DNA of 64,000 nucleotides from DATAUD01 sp036501665. GTDB taxonomy: Bacteria; Verrucomicrobiota; Verrucomicrobiia; Limisphaerales; Palsa-1400. The notes beneath the pieces were generated by a model that saw only the letters and a program-made list of their open reading frames with translations, had not been told where the DNA came from and did not search any database. Positions 53,616 to 62,276 of this stretch are shown in pieces; the first letter of the stretch is position 1, and every line of letters begins with the position of its first letter. The translations under genes were made by a program, and so were the position numbers. The stretch lies in NCBI GenBank assembly GCA_036501665.1, contig DASXZW010000117.1, positions 1-64,000 on the forward strand. The letters run 5' to 3'.

Positions 53616-54077
53616 TCAAGCCTTCCCGCCGAAGGAGCAATAATCGTCCAAATCGACGAGGTCAAACCAAGTATTGACATCTTCGCGCGTCGAACTGAAC
53701 TTCCCCACCGCCTGGGCGAAATAAGTGGCTGTTTCGGCATCGCTGTCAGGTCCGCGGCCTTCGTGATATTTGCTCCAGGCCGCAATTTCCCACGGCTGAC
53801 GCGAGTTTTTTGCATTGGCTTGAATCCATGCGAGCAATTCTCCATCGCCGAAACCCTTCGCAATTTCATTCTTTAACGCTTCGTGGTCGATGCCAACGAA
53901 ACTGAAAAAATGCCGGTCGAGACCTTTCCCCGAATAATGATATTCTCCCAGCTTCCCGGCAAGCGCCGCGCCGCCTTTGTCAATAATTCGTGGCAGAAGG
54001 ACATAACCGCCCAGCTTCACGCGCGGACTGCGCGGCGGGCGTTGCGTGAGATCGAGCGTGACTTTTGTTGTGCTCAT
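53616..54077 (-). CDS. DUF5069 family protein
   Basis: This 153-aa protein matches DUF5069: LTQRPPRSPRVKLGGYVLLP, IDKGGAALAGKLGEYHYS, LDRHFFSFVGI and WEIAAWSKY. The family is common in Verrucomicrobia and Acidobacteria and has no known function. It has no signal peptide, so it should be cytoplasmic. It is downstream of an SDR gene, 42 bp away, and may share its transcript. Confidence 0.85.
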   Translation of the reverse strand: MSTTKVTLDLTQRPPRSPRVKLGGYVLLPRIIDKGGAALAGKLGEYHYSGKGLDRHFFSFVGIDHEALKNEIAKGFGDGELLAWIQANAKNSRQPWEIAAWSKYHEGRGPDSDAETATYFAQAVGKFSSTREDVNTWFDLVDLDDYCSFGGKA

Positions 54078-54119
54078 AATCGTATTGTGCTGATGGTTTA
54101 AAGGTATCGAGGCGGCGAA

Positions 54120-54878
54120 TCAAAGATTTCCTCCCGAAATCAGAAGTGTCTGCCCCGTGACCCAGCCCGCATCGTCCGACGCAAGAAAAGCCGCGACCTT
54201 CGCAACATCCTCGGGCTGACCAATTCGTCCCAAAGGGGTTTGCGCCAGAATCTGCTTGTGAAAATCGGTCCCAAGAAATCCCGCCGCGTGGACGCCTTCC
54301 GTCTCGATCATCCCCGGGTTTATCGAATTGACCCGGATTTTTTTCGGTCCCAATTCCTTTGCGAGCGATTTCGTGACGGCATCGACAGCCGCTTTTGTAG
54401 CACTATAAACCGAGCCGCCAGCCGCCGGATTGATGCTCACAACCGAACTGGTGTTGATAATGGCTCCGCCGCCGGGGCCAAAGCTTTCAACGGCCTTTTG
54501 CGCCGTGAGAATCAATCCCAGGACATTCAAGTTGAATTGCTTGTGGAAATGGTCTTCGGTGATCTGCTCCAAAGGCGCGAATTCAAAAATGCCCGCATTA
54601 TTAACCAGGATGTCGAGTGCGCCGTAGGCCTTCTTCGTTTCTGCAAATAAGCGGTCGATGTCCGCCTTCTTCGCGACATCGGCCTGCACCGCGACCGCTT
54701 TTCCCCCGCCGCCCGTGATTTCGGCAACGACTTTGTCCGCTCCCGCTTTGCTGGAAGCGTAATTGACAACCACCGATGCCCCTTCGGCGGCGAGATGTTT
54801 GGCGATGGACGCGCCGATCCCTTTGGATGCGCCTGTGACCACTGCGACTTTGCCTGCGAGTTTCTTGCTGTTGCTCAT
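54120..54878 (-). CDS. SDR-family oxidoreductase
   Basis: This 252-aa protein has the classical SDR layout: TGASKGIGASIAK for NAD(P) binding, NNAG, Ser-Tyr-Lys catalytic residues with YSATKAAVD, and a glycine-rich C-terminus (TGQTLLISGG). It resembles 3-oxoacyl-ACP reductases or xenobiotic quinone reductases. Substrate unknown. A strong dyad lies just upstream and the Rrf2 gene precedes it, so it is probably Rrf2-regulated. Confidence 0.9.
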   Translation of the reverse strand: MSNSKKLAGKVAVVTGASKGIGASIAKHLAAEGASVVVNYASSKAGADKVVAEITGGGGKAVAVQADVAKKADIDRLFAETKKAYGALDILVNNAGIFEFAPLEQITEDHFHKQFNLNVLGLILTAQKAVESFGPGGGAIINTSSVVSINPAAGGSVYSATKAAVDAVTKSLAKELGPKKIRVNSINPGMIETEGVHAAGFLGTDFHKQILAQTPLGRIGQPEDVAKVAAFLASDDAGWVTGQTLLISGGNL

Positions 54879-54923
54879 AATGTTTTCCTTTCTGTTTTCG
54901 TTTGTTTTATTTTCTTATTTATT

Positions 54924-54940
54924 GTTACTGTAACAGTAAC
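54924..54940. promoter_or_regulatory. 17-bp dyad upstream of the SDR gene (putative Rrf2 operator)
   Basis: GTTACTGTAACAGTAAC is palindromic apart from its central base. It lies 46 bp before the SDR start and just after the Rrf2 gene. It shares the ACTGT and AGTAAC words with the dyad at the Rrf2 start. Confidence 0.6.
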
Positions 54941-54955
54941 AGTTAAAGACAAAAG

Positions 54956-55372
54956 TTACTTTCTGATGTCGTCGATGATTTGCGCGAGGGTGACATTGTC
55001 CAGGCTTTCTTCCATGGCTTTCTGTGTCTTGTCCAGCGCGTTTTCCAAAGCCATCTTGATCTTGCAACTGACCCGGCAAGGTTTCTGAGGCGCATAAGCG
55101 TGAATTGCAAACGCTCTTGGCGCGTCCACCGCCTTGTAAATATCCAGCAGCGAAATTCGCTCTGGCTTTCTTGCGATTTGGCAGGCCCCCGACTTGCCTG
55201 TCGTTGTCTCAACCAACCCCGCCCTGGACAGTTTGGCCAGCGTGCGCCGCACGAAACTGGGACTGGTGTTTACGCTCATCGCGAGATCGGCGGACGTTTT
55301 CTCCCGATCACCTCGGTAACCCAGCGCGGCCATGATGTGAACCGCGATCGAGAACTGTGTATTGACCGCCAT
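54956..55372 (-). CDS. Rrf2-family transcriptional regulator
   Basis: ATG 55372 gives 138 residues; the longer frame upstream would disrupt the N-terminal helix. The winged helix starts MAVNTQFSIAVHIMAALGY and includes TSADLAMSVNTSPSFVRRTL. C-terminal cysteines (GAC, and PCRVSC) may sense redox or a ligand, but no canonical Fe-S triad spacing is evident. A dyad overlaps its promoter, so it may autoregulate and control the SDR downstream. Confidence 0.85.
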   Translation of the reverse strand: MAVNTQFSIAVHIMAALGYRGDREKTSADLAMSVNTSPSFVRRTLAKLSRAGLVETTTGKSGACQIARKPERISLLDIYKAVDAPRAFAIHAYAPQKPCRVSCKIKMALENALDKTQKAMEESLDNVTLAQIIDDIRK

Positions 55373-55373
55373 A

Positions 55374-55396
55374 ACTGTTACTATCATAGTCACAGT
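55374..55396. promoter_or_regulatory. 23-bp dyad at the Rrf2 gene start (putative autoregulatory operator)
   Basis: Half-sites ACTGTTACTAT and ATAGTCACAGT flank a single central base, with one mismatch between arms. The site lies 2 bp upstream of the Rrf2 start codon, where bound protein would block expression. A related dyad lies before the SDR gene. Confidence 0.6.
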
Positions 55397-55484
55397 ATGG
55401 AATAGCGCAAGTTTTATTTTTCGAGCAATCCAAAAGACCCTTGGAAGGCGATTACGAACCAATGGTGTCGCCGAAATGCGACAA

Positions 55485-56420
55485 CTAATACATGTAATTC
55501 ATCATGGAGAGCTGCATGACGAGCACTCCGCTTTGCAACGCGGCTTGATACGAAGTCTGGACTTGCTGGAGGTGGGTCAAGGTGGTTGCCAGATTTGCGC
55601 TGGTGAGATTGGACATCTGCGCGGTCAAGTTTGTCCCTTGCTGGGTCTCCAAACTGCCGGCGTTGGTCAGGTTGCTCTGCACGACTCCGTTGGAGCCAAC
55701 CTGGTACGCGATATTGTTCTCGTCCTTTGTCAGAGCCTGCAAGTCAGTAGTATTGACCGCCGTTGTGTTCCCTGATGAGAGATTATTTTGGAGCGAAATC
55801 AAATGATTGAACAAATCGGCGCCGTACCGGCTGTCAGTGATTAACCCGCGAGGGCCCGTGCCGGAGGTGTTTGATCCCAACGTCTGCGCGGATACTGTCA
55901 CACCCGGCGCAATTTCAGACTGAGCAACACTGGTATTGCCCTGGTAAGTGACCCCCGTCACATTGCCGTTTGCATCAGTCGTCGCGGCAAACGGCGGCGT
56001 GGTGACGTTGGTTCCCGCAAAGATGTAGTTGCCCTGACTGTCCTGTGTGTTCGCAAGCTGCAGTGCCTGCTGAATAATGCCGCTGATCTCAGTCGCGTCC
56101 GACGTAAGTTGCTGTGTGCCGGCAGTTCCGCTCCCGGCGGCAATCGAGGCTGCCTGTGAAACGAGCGTTTGCAGGCTGTTTAAGGCGTTATACGAGGTGG
56201 TCGCGGAGTCCTGAAGCTGGGAAATATTGGTCTGATACTGCGTGTTTGCGCTGGAGTCCGCCTGAACTTCAAGCGCCTGGCTCATTGCGCCAGGGTTGTC
56301 TTGCGCCTGCGTGAATTGCAACCCCGTCGATGCCTCGTTCTGAAGGACATTCTGTTGGGACTGAAGCTGGTTTGTATTGTAAATAAAACTATCTGGAAAA
56401 GAAGATGTGGCGATGCGCAT
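55485..56420 (-). CDS. flgL: Flagellar hook-associated protein 3
   Basis: This 311-aa protein starts MRIATSSFPDSFIYNTNQLQ and ends in an amphipathic helical segment (LATTLTHLQQVQTSYQAALQ, VMQLSMMNYMY), typical of FlgL/flagellin-fold proteins. Central residues are polar with many Thr and Asn. It joins hook to filament via FlgK. It follows flgK by 12 bp as the last gene of the leftward flagellar cluster. No strong terminator is seen after it. Confidence 0.9.
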   Translation of the reverse strand: MRIATSSFPDSFIYNTNQLQSQQNVLQNEASTGLQFTQAQDNPGAMSQALEVQADSSANTQYQTNISQLQDSATTSYNALNSLQTLVSQAASIAAGSGTAGTQQLTSDATEISGIIQQALQLANTQDSQGNYIFAGTNVTTPPFAATTDANGNVTGVTYQGNTSVAQSEIAPGVTVSAQTLGSNTSGTGPRGLITDSRYGADLFNHLISLQNNLSSGNTTAVNTTDLQALTKDENNIAYQVGSNGVVQSNLTNAGSLETQQGTNLTAQMSNLTSANLATTLTHLQQVQTSYQAALQSGVLVMQLSMMNYMY

Positions 56421-56432
56421 AATTCAAAAACG

Positions 56433-57836
56433 TTAGCTGGTTTTCATATTGATGACTGTCTCCAGCATCTGGTTGATTGTCGAAACCAATTGGGCCGAGG
56501 CTTCGTAAGTTTTTTGGTACTGCATGAGGTTTGTCATTTCCTCGTCCAATGACACGCCGCTGACGGAATCCCGCTGTGTTTGAAGCATCTGAGTGACTGA
56601 AGTGCTGTTGTTGACTTGATCGTTGACGGACGAAATCGAATTTCCGAGAGCGCCGACGGTTTGCGCCCAGCTCTGGCTGAAAGTTTGGTTGTTCAAACCG
56701 GAAACTTTGGACGTCGCCAACTGCGAAAGCGCCAGCATCACGGAGTTATCCCCCGCAGCGTTAGCAGAACCGCTGGCCTGCACCGCGCTGGGATCGTTGG
56801 CCAGCGTGCTGTTCACGGCGATATCGGAGGCGTCAGTCCCGGTAAAGAAAGACGCCCCGGTGTTGCCATTCAAATCATAGCCTGAGGAATAAATGCTATT
56901 GACCTGCGTGATGAGCTGCGTGGCCAGCGTGTTCACGCTTGTTTGCAACGTGGAAAGCGCCCCATCTCTGGCGGTGATGCTTCCTTCAATGCTGCCGCTG
57001 CTCAAAGTAAGCGGGGTTCCCGCGCTCTGCGCCTTGATCAGCAATTGGCCTCCGCCGGCATCGTAGGCTTCCAGGCTGTCGGTGGCGCTGATATTTGAGA
57101 CCATCTCAACTCCGCCAATGCTGATGTTGACGGCACCGTTGGATTGGGCGGTCGTCGCCACATTCGCGTAACTGGCAAGGTCATTGATTGCGGCCTGCCG
57201 TTGATCGACCAAATCGTTCGCAGAACCGCCTTCGGCATCAGCCATGACAATCTGCTGGTTGAGCGTCGCGATTTGAGCAAGGTCCTGGTTCGCGCTGCTG
57301 ACTCCGTTCTGGATCGACTGATTAATTTGATCGCGAACGTTGCTCAGTGAAGAAGAAACTGAATTGAACTGCGTTGCCAAATTCTGCGCGTTCGCCACGA
57401 GCGTCTGACGCTGGCTTTGACTCGTCGGGGCGGTGGAAACATTTTGAAAGGAGTTGAAAAGATTGGAAATGCCCGCCGTCAGACCGCTCGGACTCGTGGA
57501 GTCGGTGCTGCCGTTTGTGATCTGCTCGTTCAGATAAGTTTCCGCATTCTCAAGCGCCGTTTGCTGGGAAGTGAGCGACGAGCTGACACTGTTTTCGTTC
57601 GTAATCTGCGCGTTCAACAACGCGTCGCTGGCTTGCGAAATGCCAACTGCCTGGACCCCGGTGCCTTCCTGCCCAATGGTCGTCTGCAAAGGCGTGGCCG
57701 ACTGCACATCCAGTGTCTGGCGTGTGTAGTTCGGATTGTTGACGTTGGAAAGGTTTTGCCCTGTGACTTCCATCGCCTCTTCGGCAACGGAAAGGGAATT
57801 CGCGCCAACGTCCAATAATCCAAAAAGTCCAAGCAT
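56433..57836 (-). CDS. flgK: Flagellar hook-associated protein 1
   Basis: The 467-aa protein begins with the rod/hook N-terminal motif (VAEEAMEVTGQNLSNVNNPN, YTRQTLDV) and ends with SGVSLDEEMTNLMQYQKTYE and ASAQLVSTINQMLETVI, the FlgK C-terminal coiled-coil. It is on the short side compared with 540-residue E. coli FlgK because its central domain is reduced. It forms the first hook-filament junction ring. Confidence 0.93.
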   Translation of the reverse strand: MLGLFGLLDVGANSLSVAEEAMEVTGQNLSNVNNPNYTRQTLDVQSATPLQTTIGQEGTGVQAVGISQASDALLNAQITNENSVSSSLTSQQTALENAETYLNEQITNGSTDSTSPSGLTAGISNLFNSFQNVSTAPTSQSQRQTLVANAQNLATQFNSVSSSLSNVRDQINQSIQNGVSSANQDLAQIATLNQQIVMADAEGGSANDLVDQRQAAINDLASYANVATTAQSNGAVNISIGGVEMVSNISATDSLEAYDAGGGQLLIKAQSAGTPLTLSSGSIEGSITARDGALSTLQTSVNTLATQLITQVNSIYSSGYDLNGNTGASFFTGTDASDIAVNSTLANDPSAVQASGSANAAGDNSVMLALSQLATSKVSGLNNQTFSQSWAQTVGALGNSISSVNDQVNNSTSVTQMLQTQRDSVSGVSLDEEMTNLMQYQKTYEASAQLVSTINQMLETVINMKTS

Positions 57837-57848
57837 AAATCAAACTTG

Positions 57849-58346
57849 TCAGCCCACTGCCTCGTAGGATGACTGTGTGACGATCGTGTGCGTGTGCATT
57901 GTGCCGTGTCCGGTGTAAACGCGTGTCTCGCGCGAGGGCAGCAGCGTGTCCAACAACCCCTGCATCAACTCGACGGAGCGGCTTAGCAGCAAATGGTTTT
58001 GGCGGGCCCGTTGCCTAACGCGGAGCAGCAATTCATTGTTTTCATCCACCAACGCCTTGATCAGAGGCCGGTAATCCGGCGGAAGCAAAGGGATGAGCGC
58101 GGCAAAAGTCGAATTGTCAGGTTGCTCAACTGCCAGAGCCACGCCGCGGCGGCCATCTTCGCGTCGGGCGAAAGCGTTTTGGATCGCGCAACCCTGCGCC
58201 TGAACCGGGCCGATGGATTGGAACACTTCTTCGGCGTTGCGACCCATGATGTAATGGTGCTGGCGATCCAGCAAACGGAGCATCTCGCCGTATTCCTGCA
58301 ATTCCAGGCGCAGCGCGTCAATCAGTCTTTGAATATATTCGATCAT
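57849..58346 (-). CDS. flgN: FlgN-like flagellar chaperone
   Basis: From ATG 58346 the 165-aa protein is helix-rich, with MIEYIQRLIDALRLELQEYG and LLRVRQRARQNHLLLSRSVE. The family chaperones FlgK and FlgL in the cytoplasm. Sequence identity is low as usual for FlgN; the position just upstream of flgK supports it. I chose this start because the upstream residues do not look helical. Confidence 0.7.
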   Translation of the reverse strand: MIEYIQRLIDALRLELQEYGEMLRLLDRQHHYIMGRNAEEVFQSIGPVQAQGCAIQNAFARREDGRRGVALAVEQPDNSTFAALIPLLPPDYRPLIKALVDENNELLLRVRQRARQNHLLLSRSVELMQGLLDTLLPSRETRVYTGHGTMHTHTIVTQSSYEAVG

Positions 58347-58350
58347 GAAA

Positions 58351-58797
58351 TTACCTGTTTTTTGAAATTCGTGTATTGACCGCGTTCGCGTGAACTCCGG
58401 CAACGTGCGGAGCTCTCGTGACGACAGGCGCGTTTCCCAGTGAAACCGCTTTGTCCGAGCCGTCGGCTTTCAAATCATTAACATCGCCCAAGGTTTGATG
58501 GCTCAATTGTCCCTCCAAACTCTTGGCCAATCCAAACGCGCCGGAACGGCTGACGCTGTCGGCGAGTTGATTGTTGACCATATCGTCGTAAATGCCCGAC
58601 ACGGCGGTGTCCTTGTGCATTGAAGACGAAATCACGGTTTTCCGCATGTCCTTGAAAATCTCGCGCAGAAAAATCGCCTCAAATTGCCGGCACGCCTGCC
58701 CCACCTTCTCTTTGTCAGAGATGCTGCTGTTCGACGCCAGTTTTTCGATCGGGACATCCTTGGCATCGACGCGCGGTTGAAGAGGCGAAACGTTCAT
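58351..58797 (-). CDS. flgJ: Rod-binding protein FlgJ-like, without muramidase domain
   Basis: This 148-aa protein carries the rod-binding domain (KVGQACRQFEAIFLREIFKD, GIYDDMVNNQLADSVSRSGAFGLAKSLEGQL split by a linker). The C-terminal peptidoglycan hydrolase of enterobacterial FlgJ is missing, so it only caps rod assembly, as in many phyla. It is 1 nt from flgI and 4 nt from flgN. Confidence 0.85.
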   Translation of the reverse strand: MNVSPLQPRVDAKDVPIEKLASNSSISDKEKVGQACRQFEAIFLREIFKDMRKTVISSSMHKDTAVSGIYDDMVNNQLADSVSRSGAFGLAKSLEGQLSHQTLGDVNDLKADGSDKAVSLGNAPVVTRAPHVAGVHANAVNTRISKNR

Positions 58798-58798
58798 A

Positions 58799-59908
58799 TC
58801 ACCTGATGAGCAAGTCGGCCTGCAAAGCGCCCGCCTCCTTCATCGCCTGGAACATCGACATGACGTCACGCGGCGTGACCCCAAGTGAATTCAACGCAGC
58901 CGCTACTTTCTCGACAGTAGGCAAGTCGGGAAAGGCCACGAATGCGCCCTTGTCCTCTTTCACTTTCGCATCAGTCTTCGTGGTAACGGCAGTTTGGCCA
59001 TTGCTTAAAGCGTTGGGTTGGGAGACATCGGACGAAGAACTGATGCTGATGGTCAAGTTGCCGTGTGCCACCGCGCAACTGGAAATGCGAATGCGCGATG
59101 TGGCGACAATTGTTCCGGTGCGCTCGTTGATGACGATTCGCGCGGGGACATCAGGCTCCATTTCGATAATCTCCAATTCTGAAACAAAATCGACCGGGGA
59201 ACTTTCCAAATCTTCCGGCACATGCACCCGGATACTGGTGGCGTCGATTGCCTCCGCGCTATTGGTGAATTTCAAGTTGATGGCGGCGGCCATTCGAGCG
59301 GCGGAGGTGAAGTCCGGTTCGCGCAGCAACAATTCAATGTGGTGGTCTCTGACGATGTTCGCGGGAATCAATTTTTCAACCAACGCGCCACCGGAAATTT
59401 GACCCACGGTGGGATGATTCTTTTGAACGCTTGTCCCGCCGCCTTCTCCACCGGCTGAAACAGAACCAAGTGTCATGGCGCCTTGGGCGACCGCGTAAAT
59501 AAGTCCGTCCGCGCCAAACAAAGGAGTCTGAACCAGCACGCCGCCCTGGATGGTTTTCGCATCACCCATCGCGGAGACCGTGACATCCAATCTTGTTCCC
59601 GGCTTCTTGAACGCGGGAATGTCCGCAGTAACCATCACCACTGCCACGTCTTTGGCGGAGAGCGTCGATTGCGGCACCGTAATTCCGTAACGTTGAAGTA
59701 CGTTGGCAATCGTTTGAACTGTTTGAACGGGGTTTTTATCGCCATCGCCAGCAAGTCCAACCACCAAACCATAACCGACCAATTGGTTGTCCCGCGCGCC
59801 AGCAATGACAGCAATGTCCTTAATGCGCGCGCCCTCCCCAAAAACCGGAGAGACGCAAACAACCGCCAGAATTAGAGCCAGAAAATTGAGCAAACGGCGC
59901 ATGATCAT
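58799..59908 (-). CDS. flgI: Flagellar P-ring protein
   Basis: The 369-aa protein has a signal peptide (MIMRRLLNFLALILAVVCVS) and FlgI motifs: RIKDIAVIAGARDNQLVGYG, VVGLAGDGDKNPVQTVQTIA, and ITVPQSTLSAKDVAVVMVTA. It forms the ring in the peptidoglycan layer. The next gene upstream is flgH, 7 nt away, so L and P ring genes are coupled. Confidence 0.94.
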   Translation of the reverse strand: MIMRRLLNFLALILAVVCVSPVFGEGARIKDIAVIAGARDNQLVGYGLVVGLAGDGDKNPVQTVQTIANVLQRYGITVPQSTLSAKDVAVVMVTADIPAFKKPGTRLDVTVSAMGDAKTIQGGVLVQTPLFGADGLIYAVAQGAMTLGSVSAGGEGGGTSVQKNHPTVGQISGGALVEKLIPANIVRDHHIELLLREPDFTSAARMAAAINLKFTNSAEAIDATSIRVHVPEDLESSPVDFVSELEIIEMEPDVPARIVINERTGTIVATSRIRISSCAVAHGNLTISISSSSDVSQPNALSNGQTAVTTKTDAKVKEDKGAFVAFPDLPTVEKVAAALNSLGVTPRDVMSMFQAMKEAGALQADLLIR

Positions 59909-59915
59909 TTCAACC

Positions 59916-60554
59916 TTAAAACGGACTGACTTTATCCCAGACCTTCATGAACCAACCCTTCTTCTGGTTATCGGTAATAGTGCCCTTGGAGATAAACTGA
60001 ATCGCCGCATCGGCAATGTTGTAGCTGAACAAAGTATTATTCGCGGCGATATCATCATAACGAACGACGCCACGCAGAATCGCATCCTGCTTTTCACCCG
60101 AGAACGCGGTGTGAAGCCGGCCTTCGATGACCATGTTGCCGTTAGGGAGGACATCGATAACACGAACTGCCATTTGCGCCGTGATGGTTTCCTGGTTGTT
60201 GATTTGTCCGCCGCCGTTGAACTCCGTGTCAGAGTTGACATTCAGCGCCGGAAGCGTGCCTTTCTTTGTCAACAATCCGCTGACTGAGGGGCCGTAAAGT
60301 ATGCTGGCGATAGCCGCATTCACGGACGCCTTCTTGGATGTCGTCGTGTTGTTTTGCCGCGTCGCGCCGTTATTTTCCTGGATGAGAACGGTGAGAATGT
60401 CTCCCACCGCGCGCGCCTTTTTATCCGCGAACATGGATCGTGAGGCATTGCCATCGAGCCAAAGCGAGTCGGCCACGAGATTGCCGACTTGCAGGGTGAT
60501 CACCAGGCAGGCGATCACGGTAGAATCATAAAGCGATGAAAACAGTCTGGTCAT
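59916..60554 (-). CDS. flgH: Flagellar L-ring protein
   Basis: The ATG at 60554 gives 212 residues with an N-terminal hydrophobic stretch (MTRLFSSLYDSTVIACLVIT) and FlgH motifs: SLWLDGNASRSMFADKKARAVGDILTVLI in two parts, and KTQNNTTTSKK-type polar linkers. Enterobacterial FlgH is a lipoprotein, but a clear lipobox Cys at the signal end is absent here. The gene overlaps flgA by 29 nt. It should build the outer-membrane ring. Confidence 0.88.
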   Translation of the reverse strand: MTRLFSSLYDSTVIACLVITLQVGNLVADSLWLDGNASRSMFADKKARAVGDILTVLIQENNGATRQNNTTTSKKASVNAAIASILYGPSVSGLLTKKGTLPALNVNSDTEFNGGGQINNQETITAQMAVRVIDVLPNGNMVIEGRLHTAFSGEKQDAILRGVVRYDDIAANNTLFSYNIADAAIQFISKGTITDNQKKGWFMKVWDKVSPF

Positions 60555-61491
60555 TTTGCACCTTTCCATGGAGTTCACGTTTGGTTTTGGGATTGCGAAT
60601 GCGGATCGTCTGACCCAGCAAGCCATCCTCAAGAGTTTCAACCTTGAGCGAAATGGTTAGGGCGCCTTCCACAAAAATTCCTTCCACCACCTGGCCGCGC
60701 TGAATGATCGGACGCATCCGAACGGAACGATTCAAGACCGGCGACCCTGCGGTGAGATTTTCCGCGAGTTGAAGATTGTTGTCGGCATGGGCGAAATTCA
60801 TGAAGGCGTCCCGGAGGACAAGAACGTCACGGCGCTCCAGGGAAATATCGGCGTCCTTCAACAATTCGCCGCGAATCAGCCCCGAATGAGCGATGGGAAC
60901 ATCCTTCCAGATCGAAGCGTGAAAAACCACTTCCCACCGGCCCACGCGCTCCTGGCCATTCCATAATTCACAATGAACGGCGCAGTCCGGGTTAATACCG
61001 CCATTCGGAAGATCGAAAACTTTCACACTTAGAGCTTCGTCGGGAACGTCCACAGGAACCCAGGGACGCGTCAAACGGATTTCAAGTTCGCCGCGGTCCT
61101 TGACATATTCCTGCTGCATCGTCGCAGTCATCATGCTCGTCAAATCGAATTCGCCAAATTGCCGCGTCCGCCGGGAAATGTGAACTTGCTCCGCTCCCGA
61201 CCAATTGGTGAGAACGAGCGAGGGACTCTGTTTGTGCGCCAACTCCGCGATTTGTTCGCGGGAAAGGGAAACCGTCTGACCCAGGTGAGGAGCCGGGGCC
61301 AAACGGATTTGTGGGGGAACCACAGTTGTAGAGGAGGGACTTGCTAGTTGAACAAGAAAAATTCCAGTGCTGTCCACCTGCGCTTGCGGAGCCAGTTGCC
61401 AGGTGACAGGCTCTTCGCCGCGCAAGACGGGAGCCACAGCGAGGCAAGCCGTGACAGCGATGATCGAAAATATATTGCTAAGCTTTTTCAT
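60526..61491 (-). CDS. flgA: Flagellar basal-body P-ring assembly chaperone FlgA
   Basis: This 321-aa protein has a signal peptide (MKKLSNIFSIIAVTACLAVA), a variable N-terminal part, and the C-terminal SAF domain (VKDRGELEIRLTRPWVPVD; SLERRDVLVLRDAF; VVEGIFVEGALTISLKVE). FlgA helps FlgI assemble in the periplasm. The gene overlaps flgH by 29 nt and flgG by 4 nt. Confidence 0.88.
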   Translation of the reverse strand: MKKLSNIFSIIAVTACLAVAPVLRGEEPVTWQLAPQAQVDSTGIFLVQLASPSSTTVVPPQIRLAPAPHLGQTVSLSREQIAELAHKQSPSLVLTNWSGAEQVHISRRTRQFGEFDLTSMMTATMQQEYVKDRGELEIRLTRPWVPVDVPDEALSVKVFDLPNGGINPDCAVHCELWNGQERVGRWEVVFHASIWKDVPIAHSGLIRGELLKDADISLERRDVLVLRDAFMNFAHADNNLQLAENLTAGSPVLNRSVRMRPIIQRGQVVEGIFVEGALTISLKVETLEDGLLGQTIRIRNPKTKRELHGKVQNDQTVFIAL

Positions 61492-62273
61492 CCGCGGCGC
61501 AAGTTATTGCTCTGTTGCATCATTTCGTCAGCAGCTTGAACGGCCTTGGAATTCACTTCGTAGGCGCGCTGGGCAACAATCATGTTGACCATTTCCTCGA
61601 CGACTTTGACGTTGGACATTTCTACATAACCTTGCTGAAGACTGCCGTAGCCGTTTTCGTTCGGCGTCCCGGTTTCAGGCGTTCCAGACGCAGGCGTTTC
61701 GACGTATAAATTTCGGCCAATGTTCTGCAACCCGGCCGGATTCGCAAAGCGGACCAACTGAACTTGAAAGTTTTGGTTGCCACCGGCGCCGGTCGTTGTG
61801 ATCTGGCCGTTTGGAGAAATAGTAATTGACGTCGTCCCGACGGGAATCGGTTGAAAGCCGTTTTGGACGGGCAATCCTTCGTTCGTCGTAATCGCGCCAT
61901 CAGAAGAAGTCTTCAAGGAACCATCGCGGGTGTAAGCCAGTGTGCCGTCGGGCAGTTGCACCTGAAAGAAACCGTCGCCTTGAATTGCGACGTCCAAACG
62001 TTCGCCGGTCTGGGTCAGTTCGCCTTCCGTAAAAATCTTCGAGGTCGCCACCGCCCGCGCACCCTGGCCGACTTGCATTCCAGTGGGCAACGCAGTGCCG
62101 TTTCCCTGCTCAGCGCCGGCGACAGTGGTATTTTGATAGAGCAAATCCTGAAACTCTATTTTGCTCTTCTTGAACCCCGTAGTATTGACGTTCGCCAGGT
62201 TGTTAGAAATGACATCCAGATTGAGTTGCTGGGATTCCATTCCTGTGGCTGCGGAGTAAAGCGCGCGTAACAT
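61488..62273 (-). CDS. flgG: Flagellar distal rod protein
   Basis: The 261-aa protein starts MLRALYSAATGMESQQLNLD and has ISNNLANVNTTGFKKSKIEF, the rod motif, plus the C-terminal YVEMSNVKVVEEMVNMIVAQ and RAYEVNSKAVQAADEMMQ. It is the standard length for FlgG. It forms the distal rod together with FlgF. It overlaps flgA by 4 nt and follows flgF by 3 nt. Confidence 0.94.
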   Translation of the reverse strand: MLRALYSAATGMESQQLNLDVISNNLANVNTTGFKKSKIEFQDLLYQNTTVAGAEQGNGTALPTGMQVGQGARAVATSKIFTEGELTQTGERLDVAIQGDGFFQVQLPDGTLAYTRDGSLKTSSDGAITTNEGLPVQNGFQPIPVGTTSITISPNGQITTTGAGGNQNFQVQLVRFANPAGLQNIGRNLYVETPASGTPETGTPNENGYGSLQQGYVEMSNVKVVEEMVNMIVAQRAYEVNSKAVQAADEMMQQSNNLRRG

Positions 62274-62276
62274 AGG

